Shown piece after piece: positions 44,044 through 53,443 of a DNA stretch of 64,000 nucleotides; the first letter of the stretch is position 1, and every line of letters begins with the position of its first letter. Source of the DNA: Flavihumibacter rivuli. GTDB lineage: Bacteria; Bacteroidota; Bacteroidia; Chitinophagales; Chitinophagaceae. The stretch lies in contig NZ_CP092334.1 in the NCBI RefSeq assembly GCF_018595685.2, positions 3,314,001-3,378,000 on the forward strand, given 5' to 3'. The notes below the pieces were generated by a model. It had not been told where the DNA came from, did not search any database, and was given only the letters and a program-made list of their open reading frames with translations. A program made the position numbers and the translations under genes.

Positions 44044-45222
44044 ATGACAAGAGCACTCTTCATTTGGTTAGGCCTTGGTTTATCGCTCACCCAACAGGGT
44101 TGGGCTCAATCAGAAAAACGCGGTCGCGCCCGCGATTTCGGCATCACCATCGGCATCCTGCCCACCGGTACCAATAATGCCATTACCGATGTGGAAGGGG
44201 TGAAAGTAGGCCATACCACCCTGGTGAAAGGCGATGCCATCCGCACAGGGGTAACGGCCATCCTGCCGCATGAGGGAAATATCTTCCAGGAGAAAGTGCC
44301 GGCCGCTATTTATGTGGGCAATGGCTTCGGAAAGTTGATGGGCTTGTCGCAAGTGGAAGAACTCGGCAATATGGAAACCCCGATCCTGTTGACCAATACG
44401 CTAAACACACCAATCGTGGCCAATGCCCTGCTGGACCATATGCTCTCGCTGCCGGGCAATGAACAAGTGCGATCCGTGAATGCCGTGGTAGGTGAAACCA
44501 ACGACGGCGGCCTGAATGATATCCGCGGCCGACATGTTACGGCAGCCGATGTCATGAATGCCATTCGATCAGCCCAAGGCGGTAAAGTGGCAGAAGGCAA
44601 TGTGGGCGCAGGCACCGGTACAGAATGCCTGGGTTTCAAGGGCGGGATCGGAACAGCATCAAGAAAGCTGCCGGCTTCCAGGGGAGGATATACGGTGGGT
44701 GTATTGGTGCAGTCGAATTTTGGCGGCATCCTCAGCATCAACGGGGCGCCGGTGGGAAGGGAATTGAATAATTTTTACCTGCAGGACCCTGCCAACAAGT
44801 ATAAGGCCGATGGCTCCTGCATGATCATCATTGCCATTGATGCACCGCTGTCGGACCGCAACCTGAAACGACTGGCCAAGCGGGCCTACCTGGCCTTCGG
44901 GAATGTGGGTTCCTTCTCTTCCAATGGCAGTGGCGATTATGCGATCGCTTTTTCCACGTATAAGGCTAACCGAATTCCCTATGATGCGAAGCAGCCAGTA
45001 GTGCAGAAGGCAGATGTTCCCAATGACCATCTATCTCCCTTGTTCCTCGCGGTATGGGAAGCTACAGAAGAAGCCATCATCAATTCGCTCTTCATGGCCG
45101 AGGAAATGAAAGGAAATAATGGCCGTTTTGTACCGGCCTTGCCGATCGGTAAAACCATCGAGATCCTGAGGAAGTACAATGCCTTAAACCATCACCTGCT
45201 GCCAAAGGCGATAGCAGAATAA
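44044..45222 (+). CDS. P1-family (S58, DmpA-type) self-processing aminopeptidase
   Basis: The protein has 392 residues from the ATG at 44044, giving signal peptide MTRALFIWLGLGLSLTQQGWAQ; upstream TTG codons are less likely. The DmpA/BapA fold shows NAITDVEGVKVGHTTL, NGFGKLMGLSQVEELG, TPILLTNTLN, VVGETNDGGLNDIRG and NVGAGTGTECLGFKGGIGT. The conserved cleavage site DG-S-CMIIIAIDAPL places autoproteolysis between G257 and S258, freeing the catalytic serine as the N-terminus of the beta chain. It would release N-terminal (including D- or beta-) amino acids from peptides in the periplasm. It is monocistronic. Confidence 0.93.
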   Translation: MTRALFIWLGLGLSLTQQGWAQSEKRGRARDFGITIGILPTGTNNAITDVEGVKVGHTTLVKGDAIRTGVTAILPHEGNIFQEKVPAAIYVGNGFGKLMGLSQVEELGNMETPILLTNTLNTPIVANALLDHMLSLPGNEQVRSVNAVVGETNDGGLNDIRGRHVTAADVMNAIRSAQGGKVAEGNVGAGTGTECLGFKGGIGTASRKLPASRGGYTVGVLVQSNFGGILSINGAPVGRELNNFYLQDPANKYKADGSCMIIIAIDAPLSDRNLKRLAKRAYLAFGNVGSFSSNGSGDYAIAFSTYKANRIPYDAKQPVVQKADVPNDHLSPLFLAVWEATEEAIINSLFMAEEMKGNNGRFVPALPIGKTIEILRKYNALNHHLLPKAIAE

Positions 45223-45375
45223 AGTCACCTGTACATTAAGCACCAATATCATTCCCATCGCAATTTCATGGTTCAATAGTCATGATCTTCAGGTACAATA
45301 ATGATGCCTTGAAGGTGAAACCAATAGCCAGCGCTATAATGTTGGTATGAAACAAACTGTGCTAAGGCATATCCA

Positions 45376-46803
45376 TCAGGGTGAAATTTTTTCCACTACC
45401 GGTTGCTTCCAGGATCCGTTAAGTGCCGCTTCCTTGGGCCAATACAAGCGCATCACCAAACGGAATATGCCTTCAGGCGCAGGCAACCAATTGCTTTCTT
45501 TTGCTTTGCCTGGTGAGTCGTGCTGTATGTAAAGGGTAATGCCTCCCTTATCGTCCTTCTTGAACTGCGAGAGCATGGTTGAGTTAAGCAAATAGCGATT
45601 GATCGGGTTGTCCACCAAAAGATCCGAAGCATCGTACATGGTCAGGGACCAGAAGGAATTGACCGGCGGAAGCTGGCCTGGTGGGAAATACATGATGTAA
45701 CGGTTTTTGCCATCCAGCTTTTCCCCATTCTTATCGAGGTAATAATTTGGATACATGGCTTCTTCCTTACTGTTGCCGTAAATGCCGGCTACCGCGGCGG
45801 CCATGCGAAACAAATAATTGTTCTTGAGAAATTCGCGGGTGCCAAACCCATCACCGGGGGAAACCTTTCCTTCGTTCATCTGCTGCATCACCCCCGCAAA
45901 ATCCTTCCAGGCATCATTGATCCCTTCATGCATGGCTTGCCGTATTTCCGGCGAGAACCTGGTCGTGTCGAATGGTTTCCCACTTTCAATGCCCATTTTG
46001 CTGAACTTTTTCAGGAGCTCCGTCTCGGAGGGATGGGTGGGACAGTATTGCAATGCAAAATTGAGGATATCAAAGACCTGCAGGGAATGGCGTTGCTCCT
46101 GTGGAGAAAGGGGCTGCGGGAAGGCGATAGGTGCTGCTGGTGCAGGTCTTGGTGTTCCCAGGAAAACCGATAAAGGAACCAGTTGATATTGGGACTGGAT
46201 CTTCTTTACATTGGAAAGGTCGCCAGGATTGAACAATTGTGTCCTGAATTGTGCCGAGGCAATGGCTGTTTCGCAACGGTACACTTTGGTAATGCCTTTG
46301 GGAGTTTCGCCTTGCCAGCCTGGCCCAGCTATCATATATGCCCCGCCATTATTGCCGGTTGTCCTGCTGCCCAGGTAATCAAAATTATGCGTGTAGAGGT
46401 CGATCAATTGCAAACTCCAATACCGGTTCTTTTCGATCGGCGGTACGATGAATACCATGGGTTCGGTCCTGAGGTCAAGACCCGCCCATGAATAAGGGGT
46501 ATCGGAATTGGGTGTCTGGATCACCCTGTCTTTTGGCGTGAATACCCGGGGGATATTGAACAGGGTATTGTAAGGTGCTTTGTATTCTGCATTGGTGCTG
46601 TCAACAAAGAAGGAGTGCTGGACCCTTAAGTTGTCCACTATGGGGAAGGCATAGATATAGGCTTCCCGGGCAATGCTTCGGGCATCCTCTACCGTTAGGC
46701 TATCCGTTTCTTTCTCGGTGGTGCGGGTGTTTCCCTGGCAACCGGATAACAATACCGCAATACCCAATAAAGCCATAGGGAGGAGTCTGGAAATATTTTT
46801 CAT
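45376..46803 (-). CDS. DUF1254/DUF1214 lipoprotein, copy 1
   Basis: The 475-residue protein has lipobox LLSGC. DUF1254 (about 40-170: AREAYIYAFPIVDNLRVQ, VFTPKDRVIQTPNSDTPYSWAGLDLR, NRYWSLQLIDLYTHNFDYLGSRTTG) is followed by DUF1214 at the C-terminus (about 365-470: YIMYFPPGQLPPVNSFWSLTMYDASDLLVDNPINRYLL, GITLYIQHDSPGKAKESNWLPAPEG). The activity is unknown; homologues occur throughout bacteria as envelope proteins. A second gene of the same type lies 68 nt upstream on the same strand, so the pair arose by duplication or is a functional pair. Confidence 0.93.
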   Translation of the reverse strand: MKNISRLLPMALLGIAVLLSGCQGNTRTTEKETDSLTVEDARSIAREAYIYAFPIVDNLRVQHSFFVDSTNAEYKAPYNTLFNIPRVFTPKDRVIQTPNSDTPYSWAGLDLRTEPMVFIVPPIEKNRYWSLQLIDLYTHNFDYLGSRTTGNNGGAYMIAGPGWQGETPKGITKVYRCETAIASAQFRTQLFNPGDLSNVKKIQSQYQLVPLSVFLGTPRPAPAAPIAFPQPLSPQEQRHSLQVFDILNFALQYCPTHPSETELLKKFSKMGIESGKPFDTTRFSPEIRQAMHEGINDAWKDFAGVMQQMNEGKVSPGDGFGTREFLKNNYLFRMAAAVAGIYGNSKEEAMYPNYYLDKNGEKLDGKNRYIMYFPPGQLPPVNSFWSLTMYDASDLLVDNPINRYLLNSTMLSQFKKDDKGGITLYIQHDSPGKAKESNWLPAPEGIFRLVMRLYWPKEAALNGSWKQPVVEKISP

Positions 46804-46871
46804 TTTGATGGGTTATGTTTTTTATAGATGCAGCAAGTGCAGGTCGCACTTTTATTTTGACCTTCCTGTAT

Positions 46872-48266
46872 TTATTTTCCTGTTAGCCTGACAATGGGAG
46901 GTGGTGTCCACTGGCCATTCAATACCATATCTTTCGGGCCGTACATGCGCATCATGACATTGAAGTCGCCGTTAGGGGCAGGCAGCCAGTTGCTGGTTTG
47001 GTCCATTGGGGGATTGGCACCGAAGTAGATGGTCAGGGAACTATCCTTGCCATATACCATCCCCTTGGTCCGATCACCGATAGAATACCTTTTGATCTTG
47101 TTCTCTACCAGTAGCTGGGTTTTGGAATCATACATGGTGATGGACCAGAAATATTTTACCGGCGGCAGTTGTCCAGCTTTGAAGGTGATGGCATAGCTGT
47201 TGTTCCCATTGAGGGGATTGCCTTCCTGGTCAACAAAAGCCAAAGGATAATAGGCTTCGAATGGACTGTTCGCATAGATGCCCATCTTGGCCACATTGGT
47301 CCGTGCGATGTAGTTCTTGCCGAAATATTCTCCCAATGGAAACATGGTCCAGCCATTGATGATCTCGCCCATCTTCCTGGCAGAAGAGTCCACCATTTGC
47401 ATGCCTTTGTTGATGCCGTTCTGGATGGCGGGCTGCAGCTTTGGGTGGTCATCAAAATAGGTATAAGGCTTGCCTGCTTCAATCCCACTGGCCTTAAATC
47501 CATCCATGATCTTCTTTTCATCATCACTGAGACGGATGAATTGGAGCAGGAAATTCAGCAGGCTGAAAAACTTTGGGGTCGCCTTGTCTTCTTCCTTGTA
47601 GGTAGGGAAATTGATGGGCTTCACCTCCGCAGGCGGGAATTCCGGGTAGAATTTGTGCATGACCCCGATCTGGTATTTGTCCTGGACAGCCTGTGCCTGC
47701 TTTACATCTTTCGGGTCCGACACATTCACCTGGGTGCGTCCCATCAACCCGAGGAATTCGCTGGGCGATTTGATCTCTTTTACACCGGGAGGCAGGGGGC
47801 CTGAATAGTTGGGGCCTGTGACGGCATAAATGCCAGCATCCGTCCCTGTGGTATTGGTGCCGATATAGCCGAAATTATCGGTCACCATGCTGTTGAGCTG
47901 GAAGGAATAATACCTGTCCTTCACTGCCGGCACCTTGATGATCAATGGCTCGGCCCTGAGGTCGGCGGTAACAGTGGTATAATAAGTGTCGTTGTTTGGA
48001 CTCACTACATATTTATCCGCGGGGGTATACAAATTCCTTGTATTGTACAGGGTGTTCATGGGTAGGTATTTGGGGGAGCTGGTGTCCACGCCATAGGCAT
48101 ACAAGGCCTTGTAGTTTTCAACGATGGGGAAGCAATGGAAATAGGCATCCGCCACCATTTGTTCTATTGCTGAGTTGTCAGGGTTGTCAGCGGATTGTTT
48201 CTCAGGCTGGTTGTTACAGCCACTGCAGAGTAATCCAAAAAGGAGGACCTTCGCGAAAATTTTCAT
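46872..48266 (-). CDS. DUF1254/DUF1214 lipoprotein, copy 2
   Basis: The protein has 464 residues from the ATG at 48266 (MKIFAKVLLFGLLCSGCNN, lipobox LCSGC); 12 upstream in-frame codons look non-coding. It has the same architecture as the neighbour: AYFHCFPIVENYKALYAYG, VVSPNNDTYYTTVTADLRAEPLIIKV, YYSFQLNSMVTDNFGYIGTNTTG, then YAITFKAGQLPPVKYFWSITMYDS and TSNWLPAPNGDFNVMMRMYGP. The two copies are clearly diverged outside these blocks. It is the promoter-proximal gene of the pair. Confidence 0.93.
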   Translation of the reverse strand: MKIFAKVLLFGLLCSGCNNQPEKQSADNPDNSAIEQMVADAYFHCFPIVENYKALYAYGVDTSSPKYLPMNTLYNTRNLYTPADKYVVSPNNDTYYTTVTADLRAEPLIIKVPAVKDRYYSFQLNSMVTDNFGYIGTNTTGTDAGIYAVTGPNYSGPLPPGVKEIKSPSEFLGLMGRTQVNVSDPKDVKQAQAVQDKYQIGVMHKFYPEFPPAEVKPINFPTYKEEDKATPKFFSLLNFLLQFIRLSDDEKKIMDGFKASGIEAGKPYTYFDDHPKLQPAIQNGINKGMQMVDSSARKMGEIINGWTMFPLGEYFGKNYIARTNVAKMGIYANSPFEAYYPLAFVDQEGNPLNGNNSYAITFKAGQLPPVKYFWSITMYDSKTQLLVENKIKRYSIGDRTKGMVYGKDSSLTIYFGANPPMDQTSNWLPAPNGDFNVMMRMYGPKDMVLNGQWTPPPIVRLTGK

Positions 48267-48689
48267 TCGGTAATAGTTTAAAGCGTTAGAGACTGCTTGC
48301 AAGGGTGGATAAGTAAATTGATGGGCTACTAATGAGACTTACAGTGAACTATCAAAAGCTATAAAGCCAGGGTCAGGAATTACATGAAAGCTTAGGGCAG
48401 GCCAGGAAACAAATCGTAAAGGGTTGTTTGCATGATTGGCCTTCTACGTATGCAAATGAAATTAGATATAAATTGTAGGCCTGAGTATTATAAAATGAAT
48501 AATAGATAGTAAAAACGAATCATAGTGAGGGATAGGTCATTGCTTCTTGGTTAGGTGAACCAATAATCAAAACACGACCATGGTATTTAGTATCAGGTAG
48601 TGGAATGCTAAATTTTTGGGGGTATTAAGGATATCAGGATGATGCTTTTTGAACCAAATTGAAGCTCAATACCCAAGGCAGTAGAGAAA
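48267..48689. other. Intergenic gap without recognised gene
   Basis: This 423-nt gap lies between the DUF1254 pair's start and the end of the UPF0158 gene. I see only a 6-bp hairpin TTGGTT/AACCAA (48547-48563) and no repeat-family module. It probably holds the promoter of the DUF1254 pair at its left end. Confidence 0.5.
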
Positions 48690-49130
48690 TTACTGTCCGG
48701 GCTTGAAGGCCAGTGCTTCCAACTGCTGCGCCACATACTCCATCATACGCTGGTGTTTGAAGTCGAACCATTGCTGGCGGTAGGGACCGGAATTATCAAT
48801 AACGTATTTAAACCTGCTGAAAGGCTTCTTACCTTCCAGGGCATCCAGCAGCCGGATCTGAAGTCTACGGTCACCGGATACCTCATTCACAAAAGCTTCC
48901 ATCACCCTAAAGGCTTCCCATGATTCCCATTTGCAAATCTCCTCAAAGTCTGATGGATGCTTTTCCAGCAGTGCTGTCTCTTCTTTCCATGCCTCAATTT
49001 CAATGTCTGGGTAATTCATGAGGTCAGGAATGAAAACAAGTTGTCCTGTTTCTTTATGGATGAATGCCCGGAAGCCTAGGTCCAACTCCTGGGCTATTTC
49101 ATTGAGGATGGCTGGTGTGGCAAAGGACAT
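48690..49130 (-). CDS. UPF0158 family protein
   Basis: The protein has 146 residues from the ATG at 49130 (MSFATPAILNEIAQELDLGF); 24 upstream codons in the same frame are unlikely to be coding. It matches UPF0158: RAFIHKETGQLVFIPD, VMEAFVNEVSGDRRLQIRLLDALEGKKPFSRFKYVID and WFDFKHQRMMEYVAQQLEAL. It is cytoplasmic and of unknown function. It is followed upstream on the same strand by an acetyltransferase gene (103-nt gap). Confidence 0.88.
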   Translation of the reverse strand: MSFATPAILNEIAQELDLGFRAFIHKETGQLVFIPDLMNYPDIEIEAWKEETALLEKHPSDFEEICKWESWEAFRVMEAFVNEVSGDRRLQIRLLDALEGKKPFSRFKYVIDNSGPYRQQWFDFKHQRMMEYVAQQLEALAFKPGQ

Positions 49131-49232
49131 GGTCAGCAAATGTGGTACAAATTTAAAGCAATTCGTCAATATGAGTGGTTGGCCAGCCGGGACAGGCGCC
49201 ATTCATTATGGGTTCAGCCATTACCTGCCCAG

Positions 49233-49670
49233 TCATAGTGATTTGATGAAGCAGACGATCCTTCCCGCTTCATGGAACCCGATCTGTTGGTGAAAGGCAA
49301 TGCTGCTGGTGTTGTTCCATTCCGTATCCGATGCGAGCTGCTTCAGGCCCATTTGTCTTGCCCATTCTTCCCCGGCGCTTACCAGTCTTCTGGCAATACC
49401 CTTGTGTTGATGGTGGGGTTGTACATAAATGCCTTCTATATACGCGATAGGTAATTCATCTGCGCCTTCCACATAATCCTTGCGGGTGGATAAATGCAAG
49501 AATCCTACATAATGATCCCCTTCCTTCGCCAGGAGACATAGTTCATCGGGCGCATTCATCAATGCGGTATAGTAAGGAGTCTCTTCTTCTAAGGAACAAT
49601 CGGTCCATAGCTCCAGTACAAGGGTAAGTAACTGTTGCAGATTATGCGGGGAAAGTTTTTCGATCGTCAT
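49233..49670 (-). CDS. AAC(6')-like GNAT acetyltransferase
   Basis: The 145-residue protein resembles the AAC(6')-I group of aminoglycoside 6'-N-acetyltransferases: LELWTDCSLEEETPYY, YVEGADELPIAYIEGIYV, QHKGIARRLVSAGEEWARQMG (acetyl-CoA site, about 87-107) and LASDTEWNNTSSIAFHQQIGFHEAGRIVCFIKSL. It would transfer acetyl groups to an amine; whether aminoglycosides are the natural substrates cannot be told. It has no mobile context apart from flanking repeats, so it looks chromosomal and intrinsic. Confidence 0.85.
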   Translation of the reverse strand: MTIEKLSPHNLQQLLTLVLELWTDCSLEEETPYYTALMNAPDELCLLAKEGDHYVGFLHLSTRKDYVEGADELPIAYIEGIYVQPHHQHKGIARRLVSAGEEWARQMGLKQLASDTEWNNTSSIAFHQQIGFHEAGRIVCFIKSL

Positions 49671-49724
49671 GACAAAAGGAATAGTTTGCTGGATGATAAT
49701 GCAAATTTGAAGGATTGTTTGTAT

Positions 49725-50620
49725 ACCCCAGCAGGGTCTCCCGGAGGGGACCCTGATGAATGGTAGGATAGATATTCATTTTACCTCAGCAGGGTCTCCC
49801 GGAGGGGACCCTGATGAATAGTAGGATGGAGTTCCATCGGGGAACCTCGAAGGGTAGAACTATGGGGTGAAAAGATATAATACACCCCCGCACGCCCCCG
49901 TTGTGTTTGATGACCAACGGGTAGTTGGAAGATTAGATCAACTGGTTGACGAAAACAATATTTCACCTATAATACATCGGGGTCCCCTCCGGCCGCGCCC
50001 GCTGAGGTTAAAAGAATCACTTCATGCTGTTCTTCGTTACCTCAGCAGGGTCTCCCGGAGGGGACCCTGATGAATAGTAGGATGGATATCCATCGGGGAA
50101 CCTCGAAGGGTAGAACTATGGGGTGAAAAGATATAATACACCCCCGCACGCCCCCGTTGTGTTTGATGACCAACGGGTAGTTGGAAGATTAGATCAACTG
50201 GTTGACGAAAACAATTTTTTACACCCCATCAGGGTCTCCCGCAGGGGACCCTGATGAATAGTTGGATGAAAATTCATTGGGGACTATTGAAGAGTACCAC
50301 TTTAGGGTGAAAAAATTTAACACTCCCCGTCGCCCCCGTTGTGTCTTATGACCAACGGGTAGTTGGAAGATGAGCTTAGCTATTGGATGTATAAACTATT
50401 TTGCCTTTTATACATCGGGGTCCCCTCCGGCCGCGCCCGCTGAGGTTAAAAGAATCACTTCATGCTGTTCTTCGTTACCCCATCAGGGTCTCCCGCAGGG
50501 GACCCTGATGAATAGTAGGATGGAGTTCCATCGGGGACACTCGAAGAAACCCCCTATGTGGTGAAAATATGTCATAGCCCCCGTTGTGTCTTATGACCAA
50601 CGGGTAGTTGGAACATGGGA
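49725..50620. repeat. Composite palindromic repeat cluster with a 256-bp duplication
   Basis: The gap upstream of the acetyltransferase gene is filled with repeat modules: main hairpins at about 49727-49757, 49783-49813, 50041-50071, 50226-50256 and 50480-50510. A 256-bp segment is duplicated (GTTGTGTTTGATGACCAACG near 49900 and 50156). CCGGCCGCGCCCGCTGAGG-type variants (49991 and 50425), also followed by identical flanks, show recent duplication or gene conversion. Confidence 0.87.
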
Positions 50621-51033
50621 GTGGGCCTGCTTGTTGGCACCACATGATAGCGGCAGGAGTCAGCCCTTTAGGGTGCTATATGTTTGTATTGCCGATTTGT
50701 AATTAGTTTACAAATGATGAGCTTCTACAGGTCTCTGCATCCTCCAACCATGATGCATTCAGATACAGGTAAAGCATACGTTTCAAGGGATGTTAATGAG
50801 TGGTAAAGGACAGCAGCAAATAATCCATTGCCTGAGGATTGGTGTAAATTAGAGGAGAGGATTCGCTAATCATTACCATTATATGATTCTGGTAAGCACG
50901 GATTCCGGGATCACTACACCGATTCCATTCTTCAACTTAACTGCTTGTTAATAGGATCCTTCCACTGGGAAGCCGTTTTGACCTGCTCTTGTATGGGAAC
51001 AAGCTTCGGAATATTCAACTTAAAAACTATATC
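50621..51033. other. Intergenic gap, no gene recognised
   Basis: This 413-nt stretch lies between the repeat cluster and the His-rich gene. It contains no repeat-family module and no convincing open frame. The promoter of the His-rich gene should lie near 50940-51030. Confidence 0.4.
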
Positions 51034-51621
51034 ATGAAAAAGATGTCAATGCTTTTTTCCTGCCTTTACCTGGCAGGTTCAGTGGTCAGCGCACAGGAGC
51101 CATCCACTCATAAAAAGGATATGGACACCCATCATCATCACCATCATCATCATGAAATGGATTCCATGATGATGGGGCATAAGGAAATGGCCAGGCTAAA
51201 GGGTAATGAGGTCAGCTACCTGGCAAGGGAGAATTTCAAAAAGGATTTCGGTGAAGTGAATGGGGTAAACTGGGAAAGGACCGACTACCTGGATAAAGCC
51301 ACATTTGTCCGTGACGGTAAACAAGAAGCGGCCTATTATGATATCGATGGCAGCCTCGTAGGCACTGTGGTGAAGAAAGAATACAGTGCCCTTCCCGCCA
51401 ATGCGCAGAAAATGATCGAGAAAAGGTTTGCGGGCTATAGCAAGGGCGATGTGATCTTATTCAACGATAATGAGATCAATGAAACTGATATGGTCCTTTA
51501 TGGTGAACAGTTCGATGACCAGGATAACTATTTCATTGAATTGTTCCAACCGGGAAAGCGGGTGATCCTAAAAGTGGACAAGAGCGGTAATGTCTATACC
51601 TTCAAGACTATGAATAATTGA
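51034..51621 (+). CDS. Exported His-rich protein with PepSY-like C-terminus
   Basis: The protein has 195 residues from the ATG at 51034 (MKKMSMLFSCLYLAGSVVSAQ signal); the upstream frame from 50989 is unlikely coding. The mature N-terminus has eight consecutive histidines (residues about 33-40) with nearby Met and Asp residues (EMDSMMMGHKEM), a natural metal-binding stretch. The rest (VSYLARENFKKDFGEVNGVNWERTD, AYYDIDGSLVGTV, NYFIELFQPGKRVILKV) resembles Bacteroidota PepSY-like (DUF2874) periplasmic proteins. It may buffer or sense copper, nickel or zinc (inference). Confidence 0.8.
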   Translation: MKKMSMLFSCLYLAGSVVSAQEPSTHKKDMDTHHHHHHHHEMDSMMMGHKEMARLKGNEVSYLARENFKKDFGEVNGVNWERTDYLDKATFVRDGKQEAAYYDIDGSLVGTVVKKEYSALPANAQKMIEKRFAGYSKGDVILFNDNEINETDMVLYGEQFDDQDNYFIELFQPGKRVILKVDKSGNVYTFKTMNN

Positions 51622-51689
51622 ATGCATGCGTCCTGTTTACAGGTAACAGGACGCTTTCTTATGGTTTTCGGTTAGTTTGGTCTTTGTAC

Positions 51690-52215
51690 TCAAGTGGGGT
51701 CCCCTTCGGGAGGCTCCGAGGAGGTATTTTACTTTCCTATCTGCTACCAAGGTTGATAATGGATGGTGTCTACAAGCTGTTGGTGATAACACGCAACAGC
51801 GGCGCAGCATAAAACTTGCACCCATCAGGGGCTACAATGTACCCACATTCCCTACCCCAGCAGGGTCTCCCGCAGGGGACCCTGATGAATAATAGAATAG
51901 GTATTCTACGCGGTCCACTTCAACTGCTCCCACTGAGGTGGTCCCTGCCCCCTCCCTTTGTGTCTTATGACCAACGGGTAATTGGAAGATGGGATTAGTT
52001 GTTGGATCCATAAATATTTCGCCATTTATACATCGGGGTCCCCTTCGGGAGACCCCGCTGAGGTTTAGTGGTTTGGTACAAAATATGCCCCATCAGGGTC
52101 TCCCGCAGGGGCTACCGTGTACCCACATCTTCACCCCATCAGGGTCTCCCGCAGGGGACCCTGATGAATAGAAAGACTTATTTCATCGAGGTCCTCAATA
52201 AGAGACCCCAATGGG
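51690..52215. repeat. Composite palindromic repeats between convergent genes
   Basis: Modules here: TGGGGTCCCCTTCGGGAGGC (about 51696), AGCTGTTGGTGATAACACGC with CAACAGC (51774-51801), AATGTACCCACATTCCC (51837), main hairpins at 51859-51889, 52029-52060, 52092 and 52137-52167, GTGTCTTATGACCAACGGG (51960) with a decayed left arm, and TGTACCCACATCTTCACCC (52119). The region separates the His-rich gene and the FMN reductase, which are convergent. Confidence 0.87.
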
Positions 52216-52228
52216 GAAACAATATGGT

Positions 52229-52777
52229 TCAATGCCCTGTTTCTTCCCCTACGATGGACCTGAATGCCTCAATGAACTGTCTGAGCGCTTCAATGGTAGA
52301 CTGGTCAGACAGCTTACCATCCCTGCCTACCTTGCCTTTGATACCTGGTATCAATAGCGTTGTCTGTTCTGTGAACCTGGCCATCAGGGTTTGCATGATG
52401 CGTTTTAATTCCTCATGGCCTTTCTGCCCATGCGCGGAAGCGGTGATGATCCCTACCGGTTTTTCATTGAAAATGGTGGTAGCTACACACCATTCCAGTA
52501 AATTTTTCAGTCCACTGGGGACGCTGAAAATGTATTCCGGGGTACAGATGATCACGCCATCAGCTTTGGCTATCGAGGCGCGAATGGCCTCAATTTCCGC
52601 AGGGGAATTGGCAACCGATCTTTCCGGGTCGAAATGGGGTAGGGTCTTCAGCGCATTAAATACGGTGAGCTGGAAGATGCCGCTGGTTTCATTTTGGATG
52701 AAATCGATGAGTCTTTCATTGGAGGAATTGCTGCTGGCGCTTCCTATGATCGCCAATATTTGCTTTGTTCCGGTCAT
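52229..52777 (-). CDS. NADPH-dependent FMN reductase-family protein
   Basis: This 182-residue flavodoxin-like protein has the FMN phosphate-binding loop IIGSASSNSSNERLIDFI (about 9-27) and the isoalloxazine-contacting segment IICTPEYIFSVPSGLKNLLEWC (about 75-96), followed by GIITASAHGQKGHEEL. It would reduce FMN or use bound FMN to reduce quinones or azo compounds with NAD(P)H. It is monocistronic, convergent with the His-rich protein across a repeat cluster. Confidence 0.92.
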   Translation of the reverse strand: MTGTKQILAIIGSASSNSSNERLIDFIQNETSGIFQLTVFNALKTLPHFDPERSVANSPAEIEAIRASIAKADGVIICTPEYIFSVPSGLKNLLEWCVATTIFNEKPVGIITASAHGQKGHEELKRIMQTLMARFTEQTTLLIPGIKGKVGRDGKLSDQSTIEALRQFIEAFRSIVGEETGH

Positions 52778-52912
52778 TATGTATACGGGAAAGTGGTAAA
52801 ATTAGAGGCTTTTAGGTGGTTAAATGGGTAAAGGGCAGGAATATGACTTTCCCTGATCATAGGCAGCACCATGAATTGCCAGGATCGGGATACTTATAAT
52901 TCAAATGGTTCC

Positions 52913-53443
52913 TTAAACCCCTTTTCCTTTATGCTTTCTGAATTCAGCCATGGAAGAAAATGGCAGTTTGCTACCCTTGCTGGTCACCTCTTTGATAAAT
53001 TGATCACATTCGCTTTGGTTCATAATTCCTTTTGTAATGGCGAATTCCAAAATGTCCATGGTCGTGTAATAAACTATCTGGTTTTCCTGGCAATAAGATT
53101 TAATATCTTTTAGGTTACTGCTCGCAATATAATCCCGTCGAAACCTTGCAACAGCCATACAGGCACTTTCGCCTTCACCTCTTAATTTTTTAAGAGCTGC
53201 ATATTCCCTCAATATATGTACATCTTTTGGCATGGGGATAACTGGGATTTTAGTCCAGTGCAGGAAATTTTCAATGCTTATTGATGCTGATTTATGTTTG
53301 ATTAATTCCTGCTTAACCTTATCCAGCATTACCAGCCTGCCCGGGAAAATGGAAGCCAGTTTCAGATGACTACCCCCTTTTATAAAGTGAATGACGACAT
53401 CTGCATCCAGTAATATCTTTGGTTCATCCTGCTGCCTTGTCAT
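52913..53443 (-). CDS. PIN-domain-like putative nuclease of the Xre/ImmA operon
   Basis: The 176-residue protein starts with a PIN-type strand and acidic pair KILLDADVVIHFI (D13, D15). VMLDKVKQEL supplies E46, RGEGESACMAVAR supplies E90/E92 and YIASSNLKDIKSYCQE has N110/D113 at the usual third acidic site, followed by QIVYYTTMDILEFA. This order fits the PIN fold of Mg2+-dependent ribonucleases (VapC-like), with the last site altered. It overlaps the ImmA/IrrE gene by 20 nt and is last in the operon. Likely the effector of a three-gene toxin-antitoxin or defence unit (inference). Confidence 0.8.
   Translation of the reverse strand: MTRQQDEPKILLDADVVIHFIKGGSHLKLASIFPGRLVMLDKVKQELIKHKSASISIENFLHWTKIPVIPMPKDVHILREYAALKKLRGEGESACMAVARFRRDYIASSNLKDIKSYCQENQIVYYTTMDILEFAITKGIMNQSECDQFIKEVTSKGSKLPFSSMAEFRKHKGKGV

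Noticed and set aside
49233..49670. Acquired aminoglycoside-resistance cassette
   Set aside because: No attC, integrase or insertion sequence is seen; composition matches neighbours, so an intrinsic chromosomal acetyltransferase is more likely.
51121..51160. Vector-derived His tag
   Set aside because: The eight His codons lie inside a natural exported protein with continuous coding sequence on both sides and typical Bacteroidota context.
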